Source of the DNA: Congregibacter litoralis KT71
GTDB taxonomy: Bacteria > Pseudomonadota > Gammaproteobacteria > Pseudomonadales > Halieaceae
DNA: 64,000 nucleotides
Assembly: GCF_000153125.2 (NCBI RefSeq)
Contig: NZ_CM002299.1
Coordinates: forward strand, 3,174,928-3,238,927
Direction: 5' to 3'
How positions within the stretch are numbered: position 1 is the first letter of the stretch; the number at the start of each line of letters is the position of its first letter. The notes below the pieces were generated by a model that had not been told where the DNA came from, did not search any database, and saw nothing but the letters and a program-made list of their open reading frames with translations. This document shows, in pieces, positions 8,129-17,025 of the stretch. Made by a program: the position numbers and the translations under genes.

Positions 8129-9886
8129 GTGTTCGGCTACCCGGCATTCAGGCCGCCCCAGCAGGAAATTATCACCACGCTTCTCCGCGGGGAGGACGCC
8201 CTGGTCATCATGCCCACGGGCGGCGGCAAGTCCCTCTGCTACCAGATACCGGGCCTCCTTCGCGAGGGTTGCGCCATCGTTGTCTCGCCCCTTATTGCGC
8301 TGATGCAGGATCAGGTAGAAGCGCTGCAGCAACTCGGCGTGCGCGCCGCCTACCTCAACTCCAGCCTTGCCCCCGAGGAGGCGCGGTCCATAGAGCAGGA
8401 CTGGCTCGATGATCGTCTGGATTTGCTCTATGTCGCTCCAGAGCGCCTCCTGCAACCCAGGATGCTTGCCCTGCTGGATCAGATGACACCGGCCCTCTTT
8501 GCCATCGACGAAGCTCACTGCGTATCCCAGTGGGGCCACGATTTTCGCGAGGACTATCTGCAGCTCAGCGCACTTCACGAGCGCTATCCCCAGGTACCCC
8601 GCATCGCCCTTACGGCGACGGCAGACGCGCGAACGCGACAGGAGATTGCCGAGCGGCTGAATCTAACGACAGCGCGACACTTCCTCGTCAGCTTTGACCG
8701 CCCGAATATCTGCTACCGCATCGCCCTCAAGGACAATCCCCGGGGCCAGCTACTGCGCTTCTTGCAGAATGAGCACCGGCATGATGCGGGCATCGTTTAC
8801 TGCCTCTCGCGTAAACGCGTCGACGAAACCGCGCGCTGGTTGGTGGATCAGGGCTTTAAAGCCCTTCCTTATCACGCGGGACTTCCCGCGGACACCCGCG
8901 CCGATCATCAACGGCGGTTTTTGCGGGAGGACGGCATCATCATCGTCGCCACCATTGCCTTTGGCATGGGCATTGATAAACCCGATGTACGCTTTGTGGC
9001 GCACCTCGACCTGCCAAAAACCGTTGAGGCTTATTATCAGGAAACGGGGCGCGCAGGTCGCGACGGCCTGCCGGCCAATGCCTGGCTGGTGTATGGGCTC
9101 CAGGACGTCATTACCCTTCGTCAGATGCTCGATCAGTCCCAGGGCAGCGAAATCTACAAGCGGGAAGAGCAACACCGCCTCAACGCCATGCTGGGTCTCT
9201 GCGAGGTCACCAGCTGTCGACGGCAGGCACTCCTGGCGTACTTTGATGAACCCCTGGAAAAACCCTGCGGGAACTGTGATAGCTGCCTGAACCCCGTAGC
9301 CACCTGGGATGGGACAGAGGCGGCCCAGATGGCCCTTTCAGCGGTTTACCGCACGGGCCAGCGCTTTGGCGTCAACCATCTCATCGATGTGTTACGGGGC
9401 TCTGAAAACGACAAGATCTTTCAAAACGATCATCATCAGCTACCTACCTTCGGCGTGGGCAAGGGCCTGGATACACGGCAGTGGAAATCGGTTTTTCGAC
9501 AACTGGTTGCCCGGGGATTACTGAGCGTGGACATGACACGCTTCGGCGCCCTCTGCCTGCAGGAGCCCGCGCGTGCCGTACTGCGAGGCGAGGTTGAGGT
9601 GCTTCTGCGCCAGGACCCCAAGGGCAGCAGCGCTCGTCGCACCACAAAAAATGTACTGCCCGAGCACATCGATGTCGGTCTCTGGGAGGCCCTGCGGGAG
9701 TGTCGTCGACAGCTCGCGGAGGATCAGGGCATACCGCCCTACATCATTTTCCACGACCGCACCCTGCAACTCATCTGCGAGCAGCGCCCCGCCAGCGTCG
9801 CAGAATTTGCCGCCATCTCCGGCGTGGGTGACCGCAAGCGCGATAAATACGCTGCGGCATTCCTGGCGGTGGTTAAAGCGAACTGA
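8129..9886 (+). CDS. recQ: ATP-dependent DNA helicase RecQ
   Basis: 3'-5' superfamily 2 helicase for recombination and fork repair. From the GTG at 8129 the protein has 585 residues: Walker A TGGGKS near 30-35, DEAH box followed by CVSQWGHDF, the SF2 motif [12 protein letters not shown], the four zinc-cysteine region (C..SCRRQ..CGNCDSC), winged helix, and a C-terminal HRDC domain. Homology ([10 protein letters not shown] before FGYPAF) continues upstream of the GTG in the same frame to a stop at 8030, but the only start-like codons there are CTGs at 8069 and 8111. An ATG at 8029 lies in another frame that ends at 8106. The true start is therefore either a CTG or hidden by a frameshift. Confidence 0.95.
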   Translation: MFGYPAFRPPQQEIITTLLRGEDALVIMPTGGGKSLCYQIPGLLREGCAIVVSPLIALMQDQVEALQQLGVRAAYLNSSLAPEEARSIEQDWLDDRLDLLYVAPERLLQPRMLALLDQMTPALFAIDEAHCVSQWGHDFREDYLQLSALHERYPQVPRIALTATADARTRQEIAERLNLTTARHFLVSFDRPNICYRIALKDNPRGQLLRFLQNEHRHDAGIVYCLSRKRVDETARWLVDQGFKALPYHAGLPADTRADHQRRFLREDGIIIVATIAFGMGIDKPDVRFVAHLDLPKTVEAYYQETGRAGRDGLPANAWLVYGLQDVITLRQMLDQSQGSEIYKREEQHRLNAMLGLCEVTSCRRQALLAYFDEPLEKPCGNCDSCLNPVATWDGTEAAQMALSAVYRTGQRFGVNHLIDVLRGSENDKIFQNDHHQLPTFGVGKGLDTRQWKSVFRQLVARGLLSVDMTRFGALCLQEPARAVLRGEVEVLLRQDPKGSSARRTTKNVLPEHIDVGLWEALRECRRQLAEDQGIPPYIIFHDRTLQLICEQRPASVAEFAAISGVGDRKRDKYAAAFLAVVKAN

Positions 9887-9901
9887 GGGAACTCGTGATC
9901 C

Positions 9902-10891
9902 TCAACGGAAGCGTCGACAACTCTCAATAAGCCGATCGACGTCATCGTCGGAAACGTCCTGATGAAAGACCCAGCGTGTGCCCGCTGTGCGGATACCATC
10001 GCTTTCGAGATGCCTCGCCAGGGACTCCACATCCGTCGCGGCATCGAGCATCACCATATTGGTCTGGGGGGCCGCCTGGAGTGTGAAGGCGGGAAGGCTG
10101 GCCAGGGCATCCGCCACGCGCCGCGCCTTGTCGTGATCTTCCCGTAAACGCTGGACATTGTTTTCCAGCGCATAGAGCCCCGCCGCCGCAAGAATCCCTG
10201 CCTGGCGCATGCCTCCACCCAGCATCTTGCGCCAGCGCCTTGCGCTGCGGATTGCGTCCTCGTCACCGACGAGGAGAGAGCCCACGGGACAGGCAAGACC
10301 TTTGGACAGGCAGATAGATACCGTATCGAAGTACTGACAGATCTGAGCCACGGGTACGTCCAGGGCTACCGCCGCATTAAACAGCCGCGCGCCATCAAGA
10401 TGCCGCTTGAGACCCCATTGCCGGGTCAGCTCGCTGTAACGCTGGAGATAATCAAGGGGCAATACCTTTCCGGCCTGGGTGTTTTCCAGGCACACGAGTC
10501 GGGTGATGGCAAAATGCGCATCATCGGGCTTGATGGCTTTTTCCACGGCATCCAGAGGCAAAGACCCGTCCGCGGCAAAGGGCAAGGGGCAGGGCTGTAT
10601 ACCCCCCAGTACCGCCGCGCCGCCGCCCTCATACATATAGGTGTGCGCCGTGTGCCCCACAATATACTCATGCCCTCGCCCGCAGTGACTGAGGAGCCCC
10701 AGGAGATTGGACTGGGTGCCCGTGGGCGCAAACACCGCAGCTTCCTTGCCCGTGAGTGCCGCAGCGAAGCGTTCCAGCGCATTAACCGTGGGGTCTTCGC
10801 CGTAAACATCGTCCCCGGTTTCCGCCTCCCCCATGACCTCAAGCATTGCCCGGGTGGGTTTGGTGACGGTGTCACTACGCAGATCAATCAT
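9902..10891 (-). CDS. ltaE: Low-specificity L-threonine aldolase
   Basis: A 329-residue PLP enzyme of fold type I that cleaves L-threonine and L-allo-threonine to glycine and acetaldehyde. The N-terminus MIDLRSDTVTKPT and the following GDDVYGEDPTVNALE are the family signature. The PLP lysine lies in ISICLSKGLACPVGS (near residue 200). Length is close to the usual 330-350. The ATG at 10891 is well placed. It is convergent with recQ, with 15 bases between them, and divergent from the M19-like gene. Confidence 0.92.
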   Translation of the reverse strand: MIDLRSDTVTKPTRAMLEVMGEAETGDDVYGEDPTVNALERFAAALTGKEAAVFAPTGTQSNLLGLLSHCGRGHEYIVGHTAHTYMYEGGGAAVLGGIQPCPLPFAADGSLPLDAVEKAIKPDDAHFAITRLVCLENTQAGKVLPLDYLQRYSELTRQWGLKRHLDGARLFNAAVALDVPVAQICQYFDTVSICLSKGLACPVGSLLVGDEDAIRSARRWRKMLGGGMRQAGILAAAGLYALENNVQRLREDHDKARRVADALASLPAFTLQAAPQTNMVMLDAATDVESLARHLESDGIRTAGTRWVFHQDVSDDDVDRLIESCRRFR

Positions 10892-11039
10892 GAAGGAAGA
10901 GGCTCGCTGTCAAAGAGGGGCAAAATAGTAAACGAAAAACTATCGACCGCGGGCACGGAACCGGTTTTACTCTGGGGGTAGACTGGCCACCGGGGCTCCG
11001 ATCTTTTGCAACGCCCCCAACCACGGAGGTGAATAGCAC

Positions 11040-12116
11040 ATGAAATGGGACACAAATCGACGCACATTTATTCAGGGGGCCGCCGCCGTGTTGGCGAGTC
11101 AGGCCCTCCCCGGCGCTGCGGACAGCGGCCCGGATAAAAGCTATGAAGACATGCTGGTTATCGATGCCCTGTGCTTTGGCAAGGAATGGGGAGAGGAGGT
11201 TTTCGCGGCTCTTCGCGCGGCGAATTACTCGGGCATCATCGAGAGCCTGCCGCGCAAGAACCTGCAAACGGCGATTGATGCGCTCCTGGACTGGCGAAAG
11301 CGTATTGAAAATCACAGCGACCAACTGATGTTCGCTCTACAGGCAGAAGATTTTCGGCGCGCAAAGGACTCCAAGCGCACCGCCGTGATGATGAACTTTC
11401 AGAACTCGACCATGCTCAACGGTGACGTTGATAACATCGATGCGCTGTACGCCCTGGGCATGCGATCGTTTCAACTCACTTACAACTTCCGCAATCTCGT
11501 GGGTGATGGCTGTCTGGAACGAACCAATGCGGGGCTCTCGGACTTCGGCCTGGAAGTGGTGGAGCGCATGAATGACACCGGCGTGCTCATCGACCTCTCC
11601 CACTGCGGCGATCAGACCACCCTGGACGGCATCGCGTTTTCCCAGCGACCCGTAGGTATCACCCACACCATGTGCGATGCCCTGCGCAGTCATCCCCGGG
11701 CTAAAACCGATGAACAGATGCGAAACTGCGCGGAGAAAGGCGGGGTGATTGGCATGGTGGCCCTCGGCTACTTCGTCGGCCCCGATCCCGGCGGCGACAC
11801 CACCATCGAGCACTATGCCGACCATATCGAGCATGCAGTAAATGTCGCAGGCATAGAACACATCGGCATCTCTACGGACTATCCGCCCCAGGGCATTTCC
11901 CCCTGGGCCACCTATGAGGAGTGGTTTGTTCCGCGTACGGGTTACTTCAAACCCAGCTACGAGCTCCGCTGGCCGCCCTGGATTCCCGCCCTCGACACCA
12001 CCGACCGCTACCGCAACCTCATGGCGGTGCTGGAGGGCCGAGGCTGTGCCTCGAAAGACATTGAGCGCCTCCTGGGTCTCAACTGGCTGCGCCTCCTCGG
12101 TGATACCATCGGTTAA
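11040..12116 (+). CDS. Tat-exported M19 (renal dipeptidase)-like protein with altered metal site
   Basis: 358 residues. The N-terminus has a twin-arginine signal (NRRTFIQG at 6-13, then a hydrophobic stretch ending at ALPGAADS), so it is folded before export. The body follows peptidase family M19: GLSDFGLEVVERMNDTGVLIDLSH, then GITHT and the GGVIGMV strand. However, the HxD metal ligands expected near the start are replaced by IDALCFG (residues 41-47), and the bridging Glu of M19 is Q121 (FQNSTML). H188 and H209 remain, and D280 (HIGISTD) matches the late Asp. It is therefore probably not an ordinary zinc dipeptidase. A strong GGAGGTG precedes the ATG. Confidence 0.75.
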   Translation: MKWDTNRRTFIQGAAAVLASQALPGAADSGPDKSYEDMLVIDALCFGKEWGEEVFAALRAANYSGIIESLPRKNLQTAIDALLDWRKRIENHSDQLMFALQAEDFRRAKDSKRTAVMMNFQNSTMLNGDVDNIDALYALGMRSFQLTYNFRNLVGDGCLERTNAGLSDFGLEVVERMNDTGVLIDLSHCGDQTTLDGIAFSQRPVGITHTMCDALRSHPRAKTDEQMRNCAEKGGVIGMVALGYFVGPDPGGDTTIEHYADHIEHAVNVAGIEHIGISTDYPPQGISPWATYEEWFVPRTGYFKPSYELRWPPWIPALDTTDRYRNLMAVLEGRGCASKDIERLLGLNWLRLLGDTIG

Positions 12117-12147
12117 AACACACAAAAAAAATAACAGGAGAAAAACC

Positions 12148-12912
12148 ATGCAAGGCGTAAAAGATAAGACCGTGATCCTCACCGGTGGCGCCGGCGACAT
12201 CGCCAAAGTCGCGGCCCGGCGCTTCGTAGACGCGGGCGCCAAAGTCATGCTCGTCGATCTGGATGAGAGTAGTTTGCGGGACATCGCCTCCGAATGCCGT
12301 GAGGATGACCTTCGATACACCGTCGCCGATGTCACCTCAGAGACCGATACGGCGGCCTATGTCGCCGCCACGGTAGGGGCATTTGGCGGTGTGGACGTGC
12401 TCCTCGCCAACGCCGGTGTGGAGGGCCCATCCGCCCCCGTGAGCGAATTCGACCTGCAGAGCTTTCAGAAGGTGCTTGATGTCAACGTGATGGGGGTTTT
12501 CCTTGGCATCAAGCATGTCTTCCCCGTCATGGCTGCCGGTGGCGGTGGCAGCGTCGTGATCACCTCCTCTGTGGCAGGCGTCAGCGCCACGCCGGGTATC
12601 TGTGCCTACGGCACCAGTAAACACGCCGTTATCGGACTCATGCGAGCCTGCGCCAAAGAGGGCGGCCCTCAGAACATCCGGGTAAACACCATAAACCCGT
12701 CTCCCGTGGAGGGACGCATGATGCGTTCCCTGGAATCGGGTCTGATGCCCGAAGATCCCACGGCACAGTACGAAGCGATCAAGTCCGCGATCCCCATGGA
12801 GCGCTACGCGGATCCCGAAGACGTCGCAAACCTGATGCTGTTTTTAGCCAGCGAGGAGAGCCGCTTTCTCAACGGCGCCACCTATATGGTCGATGGCGGT
12901 ATGACCGCCTAG
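12148..12912 (+). CDS. Short-chain dehydrogenase/reductase
   Basis: 254 residues from the ATG at 12148, behind CAGGAG; the open frame extends further upstream but overlaps the previous gene. Classical SDR features: NAD(P) motif TGGAGDIAK near residue 12 (a variant of TGxxxGIG, with Asp and Ala where Gly residues usually sit), ANAGVEG near residue 88, catalytic Ser in VITSSVAG, and YGTSK. The acidic LVDLDE after the second strand suggests NAD rather than NADP. It follows the M19-like gene by 31 bases and precedes the GFA gene by 19, so the three probably share an operon. The substrate is unknown. Confidence 0.85.
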   Translation: MQGVKDKTVILTGGAGDIAKVAARRFVDAGAKVMLVDLDESSLRDIASECREDDLRYTVADVTSETDTAAYVAATVGAFGGVDVLLANAGVEGPSAPVSEFDLQSFQKVLDVNVMGVFLGIKHVFPVMAAGGGGSVVITSSVAGVSATPGICAYGTSKHAVIGLMRACAKEGGPQNIRVNTINPSPVEGRMMRSLESGLMPEDPTAQYEAIKSAIPMERYADPEDVANLMLFLASEESRFLNGATYMVDGGMTA

Positions 12913-12931
12913 ATTTGTAAAGGACACCATC

Positions 12932-13291
12932 ATGCCCGAAGCCAGCTGCCACTGCGGTGCGATTACCATCGCGATTACTGACCTACCGGACACGGTCACG
13001 GCCTGCACCTGTTCCATATGTAGACGCTATGGCGCGCTTTGGGCCTATCTTGATGATCAGAGCGCATCGGTCACTGCGACTCCCGGCAAGCTGGTGTCCT
13101 ACGTCTGGGGCGACAAAGGCATCGCCTTTCAGCACTGCGCCCATTGTGGCTGCATGACCCACTATGAATCCCTTATCGATGAAGCACCCCGGCGCGTGGC
13201 AGTTAATGCCCGTATGCTGTCTCCGGACGTCACGGCACAGCTGACCCTGCGCACCTTCGATGGCGCAGAAACCTGGCAGTACATCGACTAA
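12932..13291 (+). CDS. GFA / CENP-V-fold zinc protein
   Basis: 119 residues, the typical length of a single glutathione-dependent formaldehyde-activating (GFA) domain. The zinc-cysteines are visible: C6-H-C8, then C25-T-C27-S-I-C30, and CAHCGC further on. GFA speeds formation of S-hydroxymethylglutathione in some bacteria, but many members have no proven activity, so the name marks the fold only. AAAGGA precedes the ATG. It sits between an SDR and a GST-like gene, which favours an aldehyde or glutathione-conjugate role for the cluster (inference). Confidence 0.83.
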   Translation: MPEASCHCGAITIAITDLPDTVTACTCSICRRYGALWAYLDDQSASVTATPGKLVSYVWGDKGIAFQHCAHCGCMTHYESLIDEAPRRVAVNARMLSPDVTAQLTLRTFDGAETWQYID

Positions 13292-13369
13292 GCCCACAGA
13301 TAGCAGACCCACCGTCGCCACTATGCACTGTCAAAGCACAGAGACACGCCTCCTGCGAACGCAACGGCC

Positions 13370-14020
13370 ATGACCGGGCATCCTGTTCTATACAGCTTCC
13401 GACGCTGCCCCTATGCCATACGCGCGCGTATGACGCTGGCCTATGCGGACGTCCCTGTGGAGCTTCGCGAGGTGCTTCTCAAGGACAAGCCCCCGGCGAT
13501 GCTCGCGCTTTCGCAAAAAGGCACGGTGCCCGTTCTGGCTCTCCCAGACGGCAGGGTGATTGATGAGAGCATCGATGTTATGCGCTGGACTCTTGGTCAT
13601 AGGGACCCGAACGCCTGGCTGACTCAAGGGGACTACGGGGATCGCGACCCACTGATAACAGAGAATGACGGTCGCTTTAAAACCTGTCTCGACAAGTACA
13701 AGTACGCCGACCGCCACCCGGAACACCCGCCTCACAAGTATCGCGAGGAGGCCTGCAGCTTTTTGCGAGAACTTGAATGGCGGCTGTCGGAGGCTCCCTG
13801 GCTCGGGGGACAACAGGAAGGCTTTGCGGACATTGCGATCTTTCCCTTCATCCGCCAGTTTGCCGGCGTCGACAGGGCCTGGTTCGACGAATCACCCTAC
13901 CCGCATCTTCGTCGCTGGCTGGACAGCCTTCTGGATCACCCGCTGTTCAAGGCGGTGATGGCCAAGCATCCCCCGTGGACGCCGGGGCAAACCCCTGTGA
14001 TTTTTCCTGAAGATACTTAA
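13370..14020 (+). CDS. Glutathione S-transferase family protein
   Basis: 216 residues. The thioredoxin-fold N-terminal domain starts with PVLYSFRRCPYAIRARM; C13-P-Y-A resembles the active site of glutaredoxin-2-like and Cys-type GSTs. The glutathione-binding loop is KGTVPVLALPDGRVIDESIDV. The C-terminal helical domain runs from about residue 95 and ends near WTPGQTP. It is the last gene of the rightward cluster that begins with the M19-like gene, 78 bases after the GFA gene, and is convergent with the TonB receptor. The substrate is unknown. Confidence 0.85.
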   Translation: MTGHPVLYSFRRCPYAIRARMTLAYADVPVELREVLLKDKPPAMLALSQKGTVPVLALPDGRVIDESIDVMRWTLGHRDPNAWLTQGDYGDRDPLITENDGRFKTCLDKYKYADRHPEHPPHKYREEACSFLRELEWRLSEAPWLGGQQEGFADIAIFPFIRQFAGVDRAWFDESPYPHLRRWLDSLLDHPLFKAVMAKHPPWTPGQTPVIFPEDT

Positions 14021-14035
14021 GTAGTCGCGCCAGGC

Positions 14036-15946
14036 TCAGCTCTCGCGCCACTCCAGCCGAATACCAAAGGTCCTGCCCGGCTGCAGGGGTGCCACATCAT
14101 CTGCAGTGGAGCGGTATTCTTCGTCGAGGATATTGCTGAGGAAGAGCTCGGCCTGCCAGCGCCTGGCCACACGCTGGGTGAAGCGCGCGTTCCAGATCAC
14201 CGCCGAAGCCAGGGGCAGCTCATCTGCGCCAAACTCTTCCCGGGACTCCCGGTAACTCAGGTCACTGTAAAAGCCACGCTGCTCCTGTTCCCAGCTAAAA
14301 AAATACCGAAGGGAGGGAGGATTGAGGTCCGCCAGGGTATTGCCCTCATCGTCCTCGCCCTCCTGCCACTGATAACTGAGCCGGTGATGCACGACGCCCG
14401 TCTGAAAACCCACATCCAGTTCCAGGCCTTGGATACTTGCGCCATCGAGGTTGCGATAGGAGACGAGCTCCGGTCCCACAGGGTATCGCTCGATGTAGTC
14501 CTCCAGATCGCTGTAATACACCGCAGCGCCGGCCTTCAGCGTTGACACCAGAGGTGCAAACTGTAGCGCCAGCTCACCGCTGCGTCGGGTTTCCGCTTCC
14601 AGGTCCGGATTGCCGAGCACCTCGCCCCGAGGGGTTGTACCGTTGAAGTAGCGCTCACTCAGGCCGGGAAAACGAAAGCCCGAGGCCAGCTCGCCGCGCA
14701 GCGTCCAGCTGTCACCCAGGCCGTAATCCACGGCGGCGCTCGCGGACCACTGTCCATCGGCGTTACTCTGCGACCTGGATGACTGGTCCATATGGTCGTA
14801 GCGCATACCGCCGCTGATTTCCATGGCGCCCAGGCGCCACTGCTGGTCCGCAAAGAGTGCGACGGTATCCTCCTCCCCCCTCACCAGGGCCTGCTCTATG
14901 AGCAGCGTGCCATCCGGGGTGAATTCTTCATCGTCAATGGCGACGCCGCGCCGACCGACCCACTCTGCGCCGACGCTACCCTCGCCGGACAACAGCCGGG
15001 TATTGGCCTGAAAAAGACCGCCCACGGTGTGTGCCCGATAGCTCGTGAGGTTACGACGCTCCCCGACACGCTCGACATCTGCCTCCCAGTCCTGCAAATG
15101 GTGGTACGCGCGGATAAACCAGTCACCGTCAGCGCGGAGCTCCAGCTGGGTCACGGAGTGATCGTCACTGGGGTAGCTGCTGATTCTGCGTTCGGGAAAC
15201 AAAGCATTGCTCTTGCCGACATCCCGGCTCACGCTGCCGAGCCAACGATAGTCCAGGCTCAGAGAGCCCAGTTCACTACTCCCCGTGACGGTAGCCGCCA
15301 CCTGCTCAAACGCAGTATTCAGCTTGCGACCGTCCGGCGCATCGCTATCTTCCGCTTTGCGGACACTCAGGCCCGCGGACAGCCCGCCGGGATTACCGCT
15401 GAGCGCCGTCAGGGCAAATTGCCCGCCATTACTGGCGCCCTCGGCCCGGAGGGACCGCCCCTCCTCGATTCGGGAATCAAGGTTGACTACGCCCCCCATG
15501 GCGCCGGATCCATATAAGGTCGACGACGCTGACTTGTTGACGGCAACCTGAGCAATAAGATCCGGGGGCACAAAAGAGGCAGAATTACCCGCGCGTCGAT
15601 CTGTGATGATCGGTACGCCATTGAGCTCCGTCCGGACCCGCCAACGACTGAAGCCGCGGATACTGTAAGCCTGAAACAGCCCACCCTGACCATTCAGACT
15701 GACACCGGGCAACTGCTCAAGCCAGTCACCGACGGTACGGTTCATCGACACCTGCTCATCAAAGGCAATCAAGTCCGTCGTTCCCGCTCCCAGCGATGGG
15801 AGTAAAACGTCGCGGCGACCAACGACTCGCACCTCCTCCAGCGTGCCAGCCTGCGGCAACGCCGAGGCAGGCGACGCGAGGAAGGCGAAGGGAAAGATGA
15901 ACAGTGGATATAAAGGTATCGCGGTCGCTGAGCGCGTTAGAAACAT
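14036..15946 (-). CDS. TonB-dependent outer-membrane receptor
   Basis: 636 residues from the ATG at 15946 (a TTG at 15994 would add 16). A signal peptide ends near ASALPQ. A TonB-box-like segment (TLEEVRVVG) is followed by the plug domain (LEQLPGVSLNG, then YSIRGF, VNKSASSTLYGSGAMGGVVN). The rest shows beta-barrel strands and a C-terminal LQPGRTFGIRLEWRES typical of TonB receptors. Barrel size (about 500 residues) fits siderophore, haem, cobalamin or metal-chelate receptors. The ligand is unknown. It is divergent from a FieF-type exporter, with only 89 bases between the starts, so both may respond to a metal (inference). Confidence 0.9.
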   Translation of the reverse strand: MFLTRSATAIPLYPLFIFPFAFLASPASALPQAGTLEEVRVVGRRDVLLPSLGAGTTDLIAFDEQVSMNRTVGDWLEQLPGVSLNGQGGLFQAYSIRGFSRWRVRTELNGVPIITDRRAGNSASFVPPDLIAQVAVNKSASSTLYGSGAMGGVVNLDSRIEEGRSLRAEGASNGGQFALTALSGNPGGLSAGLSVRKAEDSDAPDGRKLNTAFEQVAATVTGSSELGSLSLDYRWLGSVSRDVGKSNALFPERRISSYPSDDHSVTQLELRADGDWFIRAYHHLQDWEADVERVGERRNLTSYRAHTVGGLFQANTRLLSGEGSVGAEWVGRRGVAIDDEEFTPDGTLLIEQALVRGEEDTVALFADQQWRLGAMEISGGMRYDHMDQSSRSQSNADGQWSASAAVDYGLGDSWTLRGELASGFRFPGLSERYFNGTTPRGEVLGNPDLEAETRRSGELALQFAPLVSTLKAGAAVYYSDLEDYIERYPVGPELVSYRNLDGASIQGLELDVGFQTGVVHHRLSYQWQEGEDDEGNTLADLNPPSLRYFFSWEQEQRGFYSDLSYRESREEFGADELPLASAVIWNARFTQRVARRWQAELFLSNILDEEYRSTADDVAPLQPGRTFGIRLEWRES

Positions 15947-16035
15947 GGTGATAGAATAACTCGTCAAATTCAGGGTGCGACTGTACGCATTCAAGCCTCG
16001 GACTTAAACCCTCGTGCAGCTAAAGACCAGAGCCA

Positions 16036-16953
16036 ATGGCTAATTCTCCGGGCGATGTAAAAGACCCTGCGCGGCTGTTGCGGCTTGCCACCCTGGCCTC
16101 CGTGGCAACAGCCTGTCTGCTCATCAGCGTCAAGCTCTTTGCCTATCTTCAAAGCGGTGCCGTAAGTCTGCTGGCATCGCTTATGGACTCCCTGATGGAT
16201 GCGGCGGCATCCCTGATCAACCTCATCGCCGTGCGCTACGCCCTCGCCCCCGCTGATAAAAACCACCGCTTCGGTCACGGCAAGGCAGAGTCCCTGGCGG
16301 CATTGATTCAGGCAGTGTTTATTCTGGCCACCAGCGCTTTTCTCATACATGAGGCACTCCATCGACTGTTGTCGCCGGTACCGATGCTCGCGGTCAAACC
16401 GGGCGTTATCGTGATGTTGATGTCCCTGGTGATTACCGCATGTCTGATTGTTTTTCAGGGCTATGTTGTGCGCCAAACGGGGTCCACCGCGATTCATGCG
16501 GACTCGGTTCACTACCGGGCCGACTTACTCAGTAACGCGGCCACGCTGCTGGCATTGCTGTTGGCCGGCCAGGGCATCCTTCAGGCAGACCCGATTTTTG
16601 CGTTACTGATCGCCGGATACCTCCTGGTGTCCACGCGAGAGATACTTCGCCAGGCACTGAACGAGTTACTGGATCGGGAGCTCCCAAAAATGGATCAGGA
16701 ACGGATCACCGGCATTGCCCTTGCGCATCCGGAGGTAAGGGGAATGCATGATCTGCGGACGCGGCAGTCGGGGCGCACGTCTATCATCCAACTCCATTTG
16801 GAAATGGACAAGAATATCTCCCTGGTGGCAGCCCACCACATAGCGGAGGAGGTCGAAACCGCGATTCTTGATCATTACCCCGGCGCGGACATCGTCATTC
16901 ATCAGGATCCTGAGGGTGTTCCTGAAGTACAACGCTGGCACACTGACGATTGA
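16036..16953 (+). CDS. fieF: Cation diffusion facilitator, FieF type
   Basis: 305-residue inner-membrane metal/proton antiporter of the CDF family. Six hydrophobic segments are visible. The metal-site motif SLMDSLMDAAASLIN (DxxxD) and the following APADKNHRFGHGKAESLAAL match E. coli FieF closely, as does HADSVHYRADLLSN for the second pair of ligands. The cytosolic C-terminal domain (HPEVRGMHDLRTRQSG, HLEMD) binds metal and dimerises. Likely substrates are Fe(II), Zn(II) or related metals. It is divergent from the TonB receptor. Confidence 0.88.
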   Translation: MANSPGDVKDPARLLRLATLASVATACLLISVKLFAYLQSGAVSLLASLMDSLMDAAASLINLIAVRYALAPADKNHRFGHGKAESLAALIQAVFILATSAFLIHEALHRLLSPVPMLAVKPGVIVMLMSLVITACLIVFQGYVVRQTGSTAIHADSVHYRADLLSNAATLLALLLAGQGILQADPIFALLIAGYLLVSTREILRQALNELLDRELPKMDQERITGIALAHPEVRGMHDLRTRQSGRTSIIQLHLEMDKNISLVAAHHIAEEVETAILDHYPGADIVIHQDPEGVPEVQRWHTDD

Positions 16954-17025
16954 GCCCGTCTGGGCCCTGGCAAGGACCGGGACAGCGGCCCCTCCATCAC
17001 CACAATAGTAGGAAACGTTTTCACT

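Noticed and set aside
11914..12147. Upstream extension of the SDR frame
   Set aside because: It overlaps the M19-like gene, and the ribosome site and SDR N-terminus fit the ATG at 12148.
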